Of a stretch of DNA of 64,000 nucleotides, positions 1-8,856 are shown one piece after another. Each line of letters starts with the position of its first letter. The first letter of the stretch is position 1. The notes under the pieces are model-generated. The model worked only from the letters and a program-made list of their open reading frames with translations, was not told the origin of the DNA and searched no databases. Source of the stretch: Streptomyces lunaelactis (lineage in GTDB: Bacteria > Actinomycetota > Actinomycetes > Streptomycetales > Streptomycetaceae); the NCBI RefSeq assembly GCF_003054555.1, contig NZ_CP026304.1, positions 5,022,001-5,086,000 of the forward strand. The letters are read 5' to 3'. The position numbers and the translations under genes were made by a program.

Positions 1-1
1 C

Positions 2-100
2 GTGCTCGACCGCGAGGGGAAGATCGCGGCCCGCTCACTCAAGGCACTCGGCGAATCGGAACTCCGCAAGATCATCGACCCGTTGATCGCGGAGAAGTGA
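2..100 (+). CDS. C-terminal end of a thioredoxin-like protein (TlpA/ResA type), partial
   Basis: Only the last 32 residues and the stop lie in the window. The visible piece (reading VLDREGKIAARSLKAL, then LRKIIDPLIAEK at the end) has the usual closing strand and helix of a TlpA/ResA thiol-disulfide oxidoreductase, where the strand often reads as a residue-rich DREGKI turn. It stops 3 bases before ccdA, so it is almost certainly the first gene of the cytochrome c maturation operon and would supply reductant to apocytochrome cysteines. The thioredoxin CxxC motif is outside the window, so the family call leans on context. Confidence 0.7.
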   Translation: MLDREGKIAARSLKALGESELRKIIDPLIAEK

Positions 101-103
101 CCC

Positions 104-868
104 GTGGAAGTTCTCGCCGCCACGTCCGGCACGTATGACACGGTTTTCGGCGGAGCCCTGATCCTCGCGCTGCCCATTGCCGCACTCGGCGGCCTCGTCT
201 CCTTCTTCTCGCCCTGCGTGCTGCCCCTCGTCCCCGGCTATCTGTCGTACGTCACCGGGGTCAGCGGCACCGACCTGGCCGAGGCCAAGCGCGGCCGGAT
301 GGTCGCGGGAGCCTCCCTCTTCGTCCTCGGCTTCACCGCCGTCTTCGTCTCCGGCGGCGCGCTCTTCGGCTACTTCGGCTCGACACTCCAGGGGCAGCAG
401 GAGGTTCTCTCCAAGATCCTCGGTGTGCTGATGGTCCTGCTGGGCGTGTTCTTCATGGGCCTGATGCCCTGGCTCACCCAGCGTGAATTCCGCATCCACA
501 AGCGGCCGGTGACCGGGCTGGCCGGCGCGCCGGTGCTCGGCGCGCTCTTCGGTGTCGGCTGGACGCCGTGCATCGGGCCGACGCTCTCGGCCGTCCAGGT
601 GCTCGCCGCCGAGCAGGCGAGCGCGGGCCGCGGGGCCATACTGACCGTCGCGTACTGCATGGGACTCGGTCTGCCGTTCGTGCTCGCGGCGGTGGCGTTC
701 CGCAAGGCGCTCGGTGCGTTCGGCTGGGTCAAGCGCCACTACGCCTGGGTGATGCGGATCGGCGGCGTCATGATGATCGCGACCGGTCTGCTGCTGCTGA
801 CCGGTGTCTGGGACAGCCTCGTGCAGGAGATGCAGGTCTGGTCCAACGGCTTCACGGTGGGGATCTGA
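104..868 (+). CDS. ccdA: Cytochrome c biogenesis membrane protein CcdA
   Basis: CcdA/DsbD-beta family protein of 254 residues with six hydrophobic segments. It carries electrons from cytoplasmic thioredoxin across the membrane to the extracytoplasmic thioredoxin of the System II cytochrome c pathway. The two conserved membrane cysteines are visible in FFSPCVLPLVPGYL (about residues 41-54) and GVGWTPCIGPTLSA (about residues 150-163), both in the classic proline-flanked setting. The GTG start sits 3 bases after the upstream stop, and resB follows after 5 bases, so translation is probably coupled through the operon. Confidence 0.95.
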   Translation: MEVLAATSGTYDTVFGGALILALPIAALGGLVSFFSPCVLPLVPGYLSYVTGVSGTDLAEAKRGRMVAGASLFVLGFTAVFVSGGALFGYFGSTLQGQQEVLSKILGVLMVLLGVFFMGLMPWLTQREFRIHKRPVTGLAGAPVLGALFGVGWTPCIGPTLSAVQVLAAEQASAGRGAILTVAYCMGLGLPFVLAAVAFRKALGAFGWVKRHYAWVMRIGGVMMIATGLLLLTGVWDSLVQEMQVWSNGFTVGI

Positions 869-873
869 GTTCC

Positions 874-2565
874 ATGAGCAAGACAGACGCAGAGCTGCGG
901 GCGGAAGAGCGGCGGGAGAGCAAGGACCTCGGCGCGGCCGGGGCTCTGCTGTCGACCGCTCCCCGGGAAGAGCTCATCGCCGGTCCCACCCTCGGAGTCG
1001 TCGGCTGGGCCCGCTGGTTCTGGCGGCAGCTGACCTCGATGCGGGTCGCGCTGATTCTCCTCCTCCTGCTCTCGCTCGGCGCGATCCCCGGCTCGATCAT
1101 TCCGCAGAACAGCGTGGACGAGCTGAAGGTGCAGTCCTTCAAGGAGGCCCACGAGACGGTCTCGCCGGTCTACGAGAAGCTGCAGTTCTTCGACGTCTAC
1201 AGCTCGGTGTGGTTCTCGGCGATCTACATCCTGCTGTTCGTCTCCCTCATCGGCTGCATCGTGCCGCGCACCTGGCAGTTCGTCGGCCAGCTCCGGGGCC
1301 GCCCGCCGGGCGCCCCCGGCCGGCTGACCCGGCTGCCGGCGTACACCACCTGGCGCACCGAGGCCGGGCCCGAGCAGGTGCGCGAGGCCGCCCTCGCGAT
1401 CCTGAAGAAGCGCCGCTTCCGCGCCCACACCGTCGGCGACGCGGTCGCGGCCGAGAAGGGCTATCTGCGCGAGGCCGGCAATCTCCTCTTCCACATCGCG
1501 CTGATCGTGATGCTGGTGGCCTTCGCCGCCGGCCAGCTCCTCAAGTCCGAGGGCGGCAAGCTGATCGTCGAGGGCGACGGCTTCTCCAACACCCTCACCC
1601 AGTACGACGACTTCAAGTCCGGCTCGATGTTCAGCTCGGACGAGCTCGCGCCGTTCAGCTTCACGCTGGACCGGTTCACCGGGACGTACGCGAAGACCGG
1701 CCCGCAGCGCGGCACGCCGCGCACCTACGAGGCCGACGTCACCTACACGCGCGGCGACGGCACCGAGGGCAAGAAGACCATCGAGATCAACAAGCCCCTC
1801 GTGTTCGACGACACCAAGGTCTATCTCAACGGCCACGGGTACGCGCCCGTCGTCACCGTCCGGGACGGCAAGGGCAAGGTTGTCTTCAACGGCGCGGTTC
1901 CGCTGCTGCCCATCGACAACAACGTCACCTCCACCGGCGCGATCAAGGTGATGGACGGCTACCGCGACACATCCGGCAAGAAGGACCAGCTGGGCTTCCA
2001 GGCCTTCTTCGTGCCGACGTTCGGGGGCGCGGGCAAGGGCGACATGTTCTCGCAGTTCCCCGGTCTCGAGTTCCCCGTGCTCGCCCTCACCGGCTACCAC
2101 GGCAGCCTGGGCGTCGACGCGGGCCTGCCGCAGAACGTGTACCAGCTCGACACCCGCAAGCTGACCCAGTTCAAGGACCCCAAGGGCGAGATTCTCAAGG
2201 CGCGGCTCCTGCCCGGCGAGAAGATGACCCTGCCCGACGGCGCCGGTTCCATCACCTTCGAGAAGGAAGTGAAGGAGTGGGCGACCTTCCAGATCACGCG
2301 GCAGCCGGCCACCGGCTGGGCGCTGACCGGGGCGATCGCCGCCATCGGCGGTCTCGTCGGCTCGCTGTTCATCCAGCGCCGCCGCGTCTGGGTGCGGGCG
2401 GTCCAGGGGGAGGACGGCGTAACCGTCGTCGAAATGGCGGGACTCGGCCGCAGTGAGTCCCCGAAGCTTCCCGAAGAGCTGGCCGACCTGGCCGTAACCC
2501 TCCATTCAGAGGCGCCGACGGCGCCTGAACCCTCAGACGTAGCTGCCGAAGGGGCTGAGAAGTGA
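874..2565 (+). CDS. resB: Cytochrome c biogenesis protein ResB (CcsB1 type)
   Basis: ResB family, 563 residues, the large partner of the haem-handling ResB-ResC complex in System II cytochrome c maturation. I start it at ATG 874 (MSKTDAELRAEERR), five bases after ccdA, because the open frame upstream of this overlaps ccdA and reads as out-of-frame sequence. Family hallmarks are the N-terminal membrane segments around residues 60-80 (ALILLLLLSLGAIPGSIIPQ, the PQ motif), a second near 115-135, one near 205-225, a long extracytoplasmic domain, and a final membrane span near 480 (GWALTGAIAAIGGLVGSLF). The stop overlaps the GTG of the next gene. Confidence 0.95.
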   Translation: MSKTDAELRAEERRESKDLGAAGALLSTAPREELIAGPTLGVVGWARWFWRQLTSMRVALILLLLLSLGAIPGSIIPQNSVDELKVQSFKEAHETVSPVYEKLQFFDVYSSVWFSAIYILLFVSLIGCIVPRTWQFVGQLRGRPPGAPGRLTRLPAYTTWRTEAGPEQVREAALAILKKRRFRAHTVGDAVAAEKGYLREAGNLLFHIALIVMLVAFAAGQLLKSEGGKLIVEGDGFSNTLTQYDDFKSGSMFSSDELAPFSFTLDRFTGTYAKTGPQRGTPRTYEADVTYTRGDGTEGKKTIEINKPLVFDDTKVYLNGHGYAPVVTVRDGKGKVVFNGAVPLLPIDNNVTSTGAIKVMDGYRDTSGKKDQLGFQAFFVPTFGGAGKGDMFSQFPGLEFPVLALTGYHGSLGVDAGLPQNVYQLDTRKLTQFKDPKGEILKARLLPGEKMTLPDGAGSITFEKEVKEWATFQITRQPATGWALTGAIAAIGGLVGSLFIQRRRVWVRAVQGEDGVTVVEMAGLGRSESPKLPEELADLAVTLHSEAPTAPEPSDVAAEGAEK

Positions 2566-3647
2566 CTCTCGCCGCCGCCACCAACGAGAACCTCGCGCAC
2601 ATCAGCAATGTGCTGATCTATTCGTCGATGGCCGTCTACACGCTGGCCTTCTTCGCCCATATCGCCGAGTGGGTCTTCGGCAGCCGCAGCAAGGTGGGCC
2701 GTACCGCCGCCGCGCTGACCGGCGGTGGCACCGCCGCCGGGGCTCGTTCGGTCACCGTCCAGGTCAAGCAGGGCGGTGGCACCGCCGTACTGGACAGGCC
2801 CAAGGTCGTCACCCGCTCGGCGGCCGGCACGCGTGACGTCCCGGACGGCCCCGGCGCGTCCGGCGGCACCGAGAAGGGCGATCTGTACGGCCGGATGGCC
2901 GTCTCGCTGACCGTCCTCGGCTTCCTCATCGAGGCGGCCGGCGTCGTGGCCCGCGCGATGTCGGTGCAGCGGGCCCCCTGGGCCAACATGTACGAGTTCT
3001 CCATCACCTTCTCCACGGTGGCGGTCGGCGCGTACCTCTGCTTCCTGCTCGCCAGGAAGAACATCCGCTGGATCGGGCTGCCGCTGGTCACCACCGTCCT
3101 GCTGGACCTGGGCATCGCCACGACCGGGCTGTACACCGAGAGCGACCAGCTCGTCCCGGCCCTGCACTCGTACTGGCTGTGGATCCACGTCTCCACCGCG
3201 ATCATCTGCGGCGCGGTCTTCTATCTCGGTGCTGTCGGCACGCTCTTCTATCTGCTGCGCGACTTCTACGAGGCGAAGGTCGCCCGCGGGGGCGAGATCA
3301 GCGGCCTGCGCACCTCGATCATGGAGCGGCTGCCCGCGGCGTCCACGCTCGACAAGTTCTCCTACCGGATCAACGCCGCGGTCTTCCCGCTGTGGACCTT
3401 CACGATCATCGCGGGCGCGATCTGGGCGGGCGACGCCTGGGGCCGCTACTGGGGCTGGGACCCCAAAGAGGTCTGGTCCTTCATCACCTGGGTCGCGTAC
3501 GCCTGCTACCTGCACGCCCGCGCCACCGCGGGCTGGAAGGGCCGCAAGGCGGCCACGCTGGCGCTCATCGCCTTCGGCTGCTGGCTGTTCAACTACTACG
3601 GCGTGAACATCTTCGTCACCGGCAAGCACTCCTACGCGGGCGTCTGA
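2562..3647 (+). CDS. ccsB: Cytochrome c biogenesis protein CcsB/ResC (CcsA family)
   Basis: Haem-handling CcsA/ResC protein, 361 residues, with about eight membrane segments. The tryptophan-rich WWD signature that binds haem outside the membrane is present as WGRYWGWDPKEVWSF around residues 293-307, and conserved histidines flank it (LHSYWLWIHVSTA near 206, GKHSYAGV at the end). A low-complexity linker of about 60 residues follows the first membrane helix, a common actinobacterial addition. The GTG start overlaps the resB stop by 4 bases. This is the last gene of the maturation operon. Confidence 0.95.
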   Translation: MTLAAATNENLAHISNVLIYSSMAVYTLAFFAHIAEWVFGSRSKVGRTAAALTGGGTAAGARSVTVQVKQGGGTAVLDRPKVVTRSAAGTRDVPDGPGASGGTEKGDLYGRMAVSLTVLGFLIEAAGVVARAMSVQRAPWANMYEFSITFSTVAVGAYLCFLLARKNIRWIGLPLVTTVLLDLGIATTGLYTESDQLVPALHSYWLWIHVSTAIICGAVFYLGAVGTLFYLLRDFYEAKVARGGEISGLRTSIMERLPAASTLDKFSYRINAAVFPLWTFTIIAGAIWAGDAWGRYWGWDPKEVWSFITWVAYACYLHARATAGWKGRKAATLALIAFGCWLFNYYGVNIFVTGKHSYAGV

Positions 3648-3664
3648 GCCGCCACCGGAGGAAA

Positions 3665-3701
3665 CTGGTGCCACGACCGGGGCCCTGGGCCATGGCACCA
3701 G
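3665..3701. terminator. Inverted repeat between convergent genes, candidate terminator
   Basis: CTGGTGCC at 3665-3672 pairs perfectly with GGCACCAG at 3694-3701 over a 21-base GC-rich loop that can pair internally. It sits between ccsB (plus) and the oxygenase gene (minus), so it may end both transcripts. No T-run follows, as is usual in this genus. Confidence 0.4.
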
Positions 3702-3722
3702 CGGAGCTGCGGGAGGAGTACG

Positions 3723-4652
3723 TCAGCCGGCCGTGATCGCGTCGAGCTGGGCCCGCAGATATGTGTGCGAGTCGATGCCCCTGACCTCCGTGCCCGGATC
3801 GCACTCGTAGAAGTAGACCAGCGAGATCAGCTCCTCGGCCGGTACGTCCGCGGGCGGCGGCAGCACCCGGTGGCGGCCCGAGCGCCAGCGGTCGCCCGTC
3901 CAGCGGGCCATCAGGTCGCCGATGTTGATGGTGAAGGCCGCGGGGTCGTACGGCGCGTTCTCCCAGCCGCCCTCTTCCGTGAACACCTGGAGCCCGCCCT
4001 TTCCGGCCTGGCGGTCCAGGACGGTGACCGTGCCGAAGTCGGTGTGCGGGCCGATGCGGAACTGGCCGGGCTGCGGGGGACCCACGGTCCCGGTGCCGGG
4101 ATACCAGTTGATGTTGAAGCCCCAGGTGGGGTGCCCGGTGTGCCCGGTGAAGAAGGTGCGGGACTCGCCGAGCGCCACCCCGAGCAGCTCAAGCAGCCGG
4201 TCACAGAGCGCCCGCATGTGCCCGAGATACGTCTCCACCAGGGCTTTCAGCTTCGGTGCCTCGGCCGGCCAGGTGTTGGGCGCGAACCACTCGGCGTCGA
4301 CGGCCGGGTCGCCGGTGGGGTCCTCGGCGGCGAAGGACAGCGACTCCTTCAGGTCCGGCGGAGTCTCCGTACCCTCTGCGTATCCGTTCGCCTCCGCGCC
4401 GGGCCCGAGCCAGCCGCGCCCGCCGACCTTCACCGCGTACGGCTCCTTGGCACCGGACGGCAGTCGGAAGAACTCCCGCGCCGCCTCCCGGATTTCCGCC
4501 CGCAGGTCGGGATCGACGCCGTGCCCGGTGACCAGCAGGAACCCGGCGGTCCGCAGGGCCTGGTCGACGGCCGCCGCGATCTCCGCGCGGGCGGCCGGGT
4601 CCCCGGAGAACCAGGGACGCAGATCGATGGTGGGAATCCTGGGCTCAGTCAC
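3723..4652 (-). CDS. 2-oxoglutarate/Fe(II)-dependent oxygenase, isopenicillin N synthase family
   Basis: A 309-residue cytosolic oxygenase with the two-domain DIOX_N plus 2OG-FeII_Oxy layout. The N-terminal part reads IPTIDLRPWFSGD and FLLVTGHGVD, and the iron-binding facial triad is visible as PHTDFGTVTVLD (H, D) and the later SGRHRVLPP (H). A GTG start at 4652 is preferred over an ATG further up because it overlaps the stop of the upstream deaminase gene by 8 bases and begins right at the conserved TIDL strand. Substrate is not predictable; relatives hydroxylate or desaturate small molecules. Pairing with the deaminase suggests a pyrimidine or purine-like substrate, which is inference only. 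Confidence 0.88.
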   Translation of the reverse strand: MTEPRIPTIDLRPWFSGDPAARAEIAAAVDQALRTAGFLLVTGHGVDPDLRAEIREAAREFFRLPSGAKEPYAVKVGGRGWLGPGAEANGYAEGTETPPDLKESLSFAAEDPTGDPAVDAEWFAPNTWPAEAPKLKALVETYLGHMRALCDRLLELLGVALGESRTFFTGHTGHPTWGFNINWYPGTGTVGPPQPGQFRIGPHTDFGTVTVLDRQAGKGGLQVFTEEGGWENAPYDPAAFTINIGDLMARWTGDRWRSGRHRVLPPPADVPAEELISLVYFYECDPGTEVRGIDSHTYLRAQLDAITAG

Positions 4653-5142
4653 CGATGTCCTCGCTCCACAGCTCGGGGTTGGACTTGATGAAGTCATCCA
4701 TCAGCGTTTCGCACTCGGCGTCGTCCAACAGCACGATCTCCACGCCGTGTTCGGCCAGCCAGTCGTGCCCGCCGTGGAAGGTCGCGGCCTCGCCGATCAC
4801 CACCCGGGAGATCCCGAACTGCCGCACCAGACCGCTGCAGTACCAGCAGGGCGAGAGCGTCGTCACCATCGTCGTACCCCGGTACGAGCGCTGCCGGCCG
4901 GCCGCGCGGAAGGCCGCGGTCTCCGCGTGCGTCGACGGATCGCCGTCCTGTACGCGGCGGTTGTGGCCGCGCCCCAGCAGGGTCCCGTCCGCCCCGTACA
5001 GCGCGGCGCCGATCGGAATCCCGCCCTCGGCCAGCCCGGCGCGCGCCTCGTCGACGGCCGTCGCCAGCCACGTCCCGTACTCCGCGTGCTCCATGGCGCT
5101 CACATCCCGAACGTACGTCATCGGCGGTGCCGATCGGCCCAT
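4645..5142 (-). CDS. Cytosine/nucleoside deaminase, zinc-dependent (yeast Fcy1-like)
   Basis: CDA/tRNA-deaminase fold protein of up to 165 residues. The zinc site is clear: THAETAAF supplies His and the catalytic Glu, and TLSPCWYCSG supplies two Cys. The C-terminus PELWSEDIGD resembles the end of fungal cytosine deaminase (W-x-EDIGE), which favours free-base or small nucleobase deamination over tRNA editing. The start is uncertain: ATG 5142, 5121 (MTYVRDVS) or 5094 (MEHAEYGTW) are possible. It is cotranscribed with, and overlaps, the 2OG oxygenase gene. It is divergent from the EamA transporter gene at 5202. Confidence 0.85.
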   Translation of the reverse strand: MGRSAPPMTYVRDVSAMEHAEYGTWLATAVDEARAGLAEGGIPIGAALYGADGTLLGRGHNRRVQDGDPSTHAETAAFRAAGRQRSYRGTTMVTTLSPCWYCSGLVRQFGISRVVIGEAATFHGGHDWLAEHGVEIVLLDDAECETLMDDFIKSNPELWSEDIGD

Positions 5143-5201
5143 CGGCAGGACGCCCCACTGGCCCGTGGACCGGCTGCCGCCCGGTTCGTAGCGTCATTGT
5201 C

Positions 5202-6143
5202 ATGACTACGGACAAGTCCCTGGAGAGCCGGGGCACCCTCGAACTCACCCTTGCCATGGTGCTCTCCGGCACCCTCGGAATCTTCGTCGTCGAGTCCGGC
5301 GCGTCGCCCTTCAACGTGGTGTTCTTCCGCAGTCTCTTCGGGGCGGTCGCGCTGGGCGCGTACGCCCTGGCCCGCGGCTACTTCACCGACCACGGATTCA
5401 CCCCGAAGAAGCTCGCCCTCGCCGCGCTCGGCGGCGCGTTCATCGTCTTCAACTGGGCGTTCCTCTTCAAGGCGTACGAGGCCACGTCCATCTCGCTGGC
5501 GACGGTCGTCTACCACACGCAGCCGTTCTACGTGGTGCTGCTCGGCGCGCTCCTCTTCCGCGAGCGGATCACCGCCGCCAGGTTCGGCTGGCTCGCCGTC
5601 GCCTTCGCCGGACTGATGCTCGTCTCGGGAGTGAGCCCCGCCGACCCCGGCTCGCTCGAAGGCCTCGGCTTCGCCCTGCTCGCCGCGCTCTTCTACGCGA
5701 TCTCCACCGTGATCACCAAGCGGGTGAGGGGAGTACGCCCCCATCTCGTCGCCCTCGTCCAGGTCCTGGTCGGCATCCCGCTGCTGCTGCCCTTCGCCGA
5801 CTTCGCCGCCGCGAGCGGCCTCGGCAGCGGCTGGGCATGGCTCGTCGGGCTCGGCCTGATCCACACCGGCCTGATGTACGTCCTGATGTACGCCGCCTAC
5901 CAGAAGCTGCCCACCGCGAAGATCGCCGTGCTCGCCTTCACCTACCCGGCCGTCGCGATGGTCGCCGACTGGGCGGTGTACGGACACCACATCGGCCTCG
6001 TCCAGGCGCTCGGCGTCCCGCTGATCGTGCTCGCGAGCCTGAAAGTCAGCTTTGCCAAGTCTCCCCGTACGGCGGTCGGTTCACCTGCTCCGACCGGTCC
6101 GACGACTCCTGCTCCCGTACCAGCCGCACCGTCTCGTCGATGA
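5202..6143 (+). CDS. EamA/DMT-superfamily transporter
   Basis: A 313-residue inner-membrane protein with ten predicted hydrophobic segments arranged as two EamA repeats (first starting LTLAMVLSGTLGIFVVESG, second GLGFALLAALFYAISTVITK), the fold of drug/metabolite exporters. ATG 5202 follows the spacer from the divergent deaminase gene, and upstream codons lack hydrophobic character. The last ~30 codons are proline/alanine-rich and run 98 bases into the convergent LysR gene, an unusually large 3' overlap. Substrate unknown. Its position next to the deaminase-oxygenase pair makes a role in moving a related compound possible but unproven. Confidence 0.88.
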   Translation: MTTDKSLESRGTLELTLAMVLSGTLGIFVVESGASPFNVVFFRSLFGAVALGAYALARGYFTDHGFTPKKLALAALGGAFIVFNWAFLFKAYEATSISLATVVYHTQPFYVVLLGALLFRERITAARFGWLAVAFAGLMLVSGVSPADPGSLEGLGFALLAALFYAISTVITKRVRGVRPHLVALVQVLVGIPLLLPFADFAAASGLGSGWAWLVGLGLIHTGLMYVLMYAAYQKLPTAKIAVLAFTYPAVAMVADWAVYGHHIGLVQALGVPLIVLASLKVSFAKSPRTAVGSPAPTGPTTPAPVPAAPSRR

Positions 6144-6993
6144 ACAGCCGGACATGGCGCGGCAGCCGCTTCCCCTCCCGCCACGCCACCTGCGTGTGCA
6201 GCTGGAACGGCGGCTCCCAGGGCAGCGCGACGAGCACCCCCGTCGCCAGCTCCTGGCGCACCGCCATCCGCGGCAGCAGCGCGACACCGAGACCGCCGGC
6301 CACACCCCGCTTGGTCGCCTCGATCGTCCCGAACTCCATGAAGGGCGGGGGAGTGCCGGTGCTCTCGCGCAGCTCCCGCTCGAAGAGATCGCGGTACGGG
6401 CAGCCCGGCTCCGTACCCACCAGCTGCACCTCCGACAGATCGACCGTCGCGAGCTTCGCCTCCCCGGCCAGCGCGTGGGTGGGCGCACAGACCAGTACCA
6501 GCGGCTCGGCGGTCAGCACCTCGGTCTCCAGGCCCGCGTGCACGGTCTCGCGCTCCATCAGAAAGCCGATGTCGTACACGCCCTGGCGCAGCGCCTGCCG
6601 GGTCTCGTCGCCGAGGGTGGGGCGCAGCGACAGCTTCACCAGCGGATAGCGGTGGTGGAAGAGCTCCAGCAGCGCGGGCAGCCGGTAGGAGGTGAGAGAC
6701 TCCATGGTGCCGATGTTGATCGTGCCGTTGGGCTCGTCGACGCCGTTGACCGCGGTCCGGGCCTCCGCCGACAGGTCGATGATCCGGCGCGCGTACGGCA
6801 GCAGCCGCTCGCCCGCCTCCGTCAGACGGATCCTGCTGCCGAGCCGGTCGAAGAGCTCCGTGCCGAGCGAGGCCTCCAGCGCGCGGATCTGGCTGGTGAC
6901 ACTCGACTGGGCGTATTTCAGTTCGGCCGCCGCCTGCGTGAAGGAGAGAACGGTGGCGACCTTCTCGAAGGTGACCAGCAGGCGCAGCTCCAT
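6046..6993 (-). CDS. LysR-family transcriptional regulator
   Basis: 315 residues with the LysR architecture: an N-terminal winged helix-turn-helix (MELRLLVTFEKVATVLSFTQ, with LEASLGTELFDRLGSRIRLT ending the wing at about residue 59), then a type 2 periplasmic-binding effector domain (INIGTMESLTSYRLPALL onward). It starts on an ATG that shares its A with the stop of the upstream small membrane-protein gene, so the two are likely one transcript. Its 3' end overlaps the EamA gene. The natural target could be the neighbouring transporter, as LysR genes often sit beside what they control, but here the two are convergent. Confidence 0.9.
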   Translation of the reverse strand: MELRLLVTFEKVATVLSFTQAAAELKYAQSSVTSQIRALEASLGTELFDRLGSRIRLTEAGERLLPYARRIIDLSAEARTAVNGVDEPNGTINIGTMESLTSYRLPALLELFHHRYPLVKLSLRPTLGDETRQALRQGVYDIGFLMERETVHAGLETEVLTAEPLVLVCAPTHALAGEAKLATVDLSEVQLVGTEPGCPYRDLFERELRESTGTPPPFMEFGTIEATKRGVAGGLGVALLPRMAVRQELATGVLVALPWEPPFQLHTQVAWREGKRLPRHVRLFIDETVRLVREQESSDRSEQVNRPPYGETWQS

Positions 6994-7316
6994 CAGGACG
7001 GGTCGTCCCCGTCCCGGTTCTTGTTGTCGTCCTTCTTGTCCTCGTCCTTGAGGGAACGCAGGAAGTCGGGGTTGTCGTCGGGAGCGACCCAGCCCCGCCG
7101 GCCCGCCGCGCCCCGCGCGCCTCCGGCCGGGGAGCCTTGGCGCTTCTTGCCCGCGAACAGCCAGACGGCCGGGCCGACGATGGTGAAGATGAGGATGATG
7201 AGCACCCAGACGACCTTGGGCAGGTGCTTGACCTCTTCCTCAGGCGTGTTGAGGCAGTCGATGAAGGCGTAGATCGTCAGCGCCAGCATCAGAAGGAACG
7301 GCAGGTACCTGAGCAT
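6993..7316 (-). CDS. Small membrane protein with PLD-nuclease N-terminal (PLDc_N) domain
   Basis: 107 residues. Two membrane helices (MLRYLPFLLMLALTIYAFID and VVWVLIILIFTIVGPAVWLF) are separated by the short loop NTPEEEVKHLPK, which is the PLDc_N pattern found alone in many actinobacterial proteins. The C-terminal half is charged and ends KDEDKKDDNKNRDGDDPS, probably cytoplasmic. ATG 7316 is chosen because the open frame upstream is arginine/proline-rich and runs towards the divergent mqnL gene. It lies directly before, and touches, the LysR gene. Function unknown; such proteins are thought to be membrane or envelope associated. Confidence 0.8.
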   Translation of the reverse strand: MLRYLPFLLMLALTIYAFIDCLNTPEEEVKHLPKVVWVLIILIFTIVGPAVWLFAGKKRQGSPAGGARGAAGRRGWVAPDDNPDFLRSLKDEDKKDDNKNRDGDDPS

Positions 7317-7404
7317 CGTGGAGCGGGCCCCCCGGAGTGCGGCGGCGGGGCTGGTACGGCCCCGGTGACAGGTCAAGGGTAGTGGGTGGCCGATACTGGT
7401 CGGC

Positions 7405-8856
7405 ATGGCTTACGACGATCTTCGCTCCCTGCTCCGGGCGCTGGAGCGCGAGGGAGACCTCAAGCGCATCAAGGCCGAGGTCGACCCCTGTCTGGAGGTC
7501 GGGGAGATCGTCGACCGGGTGAACAAGGCCGGCGGCCCCGCGCTGCTCTTCGAGAACGTGCGCGGATCGGCGATGCCGCTCGCGATGAACGTCTTCGGTA
7601 CCGACCGCCGGCTGCTCAAGGCGCTCGGCCTGAAGTCGTACACGGAGATCAGCGACAAGATCGGCGGGCTGCTCAAGCCGGAACTGCCGCACGGCTTCGT
7701 CGGGGTGCGCGAGGCGTTCGGGAAGCTCGGCACGATGGTCCACGTACCGCCGAAGAAGGTGAAGGACGCGCCGGTGCAGGAAGTCGTCCTGCGCGGCGAC
7801 GACGTGGACCTGGACCAGCTGCCCGCGCTGTTCACCTGGCCGAAGGACGGCGGCTCCTTCTTCAACCTGGGCCTCACGCACACCAAGCACCCGGAGACGG
7901 GCGTACGCAACCTCGGTCTGTACCGCCTCCAGCGCCACGACCGGCGCACCATCGGCATGCACTGGCAGATCCACAAGGACAGCCGCAACCACTACGCGGT
8001 GGCCGCGAAGAAGGGCGAGCGGCTGCCGGTCGCGATCGCCTTCGGCTGTCCGCCGGCCGTGACGTACGCGTCCACCGCGCCGCTGCCCGGCGACATCGAC
8101 GAGTACCTCTTCGCGGGCTTCATCCAGGGCAAGCGGATCGAGATGGTCGACTGCAAGACGGTGCCGCTGCAGGTCCCGGCCAACGCCGAGGTCGTCATCG
8201 AGGGGTGGCTGGAGCCCGGCGAGATGCTGCCGGAGGGCCCCTTCGGCGACCACACCGGCTTCTACACTCCGCAGGAGCCCTTCCCCGCGCTGACCATCGA
8301 CTGCGTCACGATGCGCAGGCGCCCGCTGCTCCAGTCGATCGTGGTGGGCCGCCCGCCGACGGAGGACGGTCCGCTGGGCCGGGCCACCGAGCGGTTCTTC
8401 CTCCCGCTGCTCAAGATCATCGTGCCGGACATCGTGGACTACCACCTGCCCGAGTCGGGCGGCTTCCACAACTGCGCGATCGTCTCGATCGACAAGAAGT
8501 ACCCCAAGCACGCGCAGAAGGTCATGCACGCGATCTGGGGCGCGCACATGATGTCGTTGACGAAGCTGATCGTCGTCGTGGACGCCGACTGCGACGTCCA
8601 CGATCTGCACGAGGTCTCCTGGCGGGCGCTCGGCAACACCGACTACGCCCGTGACCTGACCGTCGTCGAAGGCCCGGTCGACCACCTCGACCACGCCTCG
8701 TACCAGCAGTTCTGGGGCGGCAAGGCGGGCATCGACGCGACGAAGAAGCTCCCCGAGGAGGGGTACGTCCGGGACGGCGGCTGGCCGGACATGGTCGAGT
8801 CCGACCCGGAGACGGCGGCGAAGGTCGACCGCCGTTGGAAGGAGTACGGCCTGTGA
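7405..8856 (+). CDS. mqnL: UbiD-family decarboxylase of the futalosine menaquinone pathway (MqnL)
   Basis: UbiD family, 483 residues, the prenyl-FMN-dependent decarboxylase class. Recognisable blocks include LLFENVRGSAMPLAMNVFGT near the N-terminus, the metal/prFMN binding region around TIGMHWQIHKDSRNHY (about residues 180-195), and EGPFGDHTGFYTP (about 279-291) with the conserved Glu. It is followed by a UbiA prenyltransferase and a UbiX flavin prenyltransferase in one operon. In the futalosine route this trio is expected to prenylate and decarboxylate 1,4-dihydroxy-6-naphthoate. The order and coupling support the menaquinone assignment rather than aromatic acid degradation. Confidence 0.92.
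   Translation: MAYDDLRSLLRALEREGDLKRIKAEVDPCLEVGEIVDRVNKAGGPALLFENVRGSAMPLAMNVFGTDRRLLKALGLKSYTEISDKIGGLLKPELPHGFVGVREAFGKLGTMVHVPPKKVKDAPVQEVVLRGDDVDLDQLPALFTWPKDGGSFFNLGLTHTKHPETGVRNLGLYRLQRHDRRTIGMHWQIHKDSRNHYAVAAKKGERLPVAIAFGCPPAVTYASTAPLPGDIDEYLFAGFIQGKRIEMVDCKTVPLQVPANAEVVIEGWLEPGEMLPEGPFGDHTGFYTPQEPFPALTIDCVTMRRRPLLQSIVVGRPPTEDGPLGRATERFFLPLLKIIVPDIVDYHLPESGGFHNCAIVSIDKKYPKHAQKVMHAIWGAHMMSLTKLIVVVDADCDVHDLHEVSWRALGNTDYARDLTVVEGPVDHLDHASYQQFWGGKAGIDATKKLPEEGYVRDGGWPDMVESDPETAAKVDRRWKEYGL

Noticed and set aside
568..873. A longer ResB starting at 568
   Set aside because: This stretch lies inside ccdA in another frame and is Arg-rich noise; ATG 874 fits the family start.
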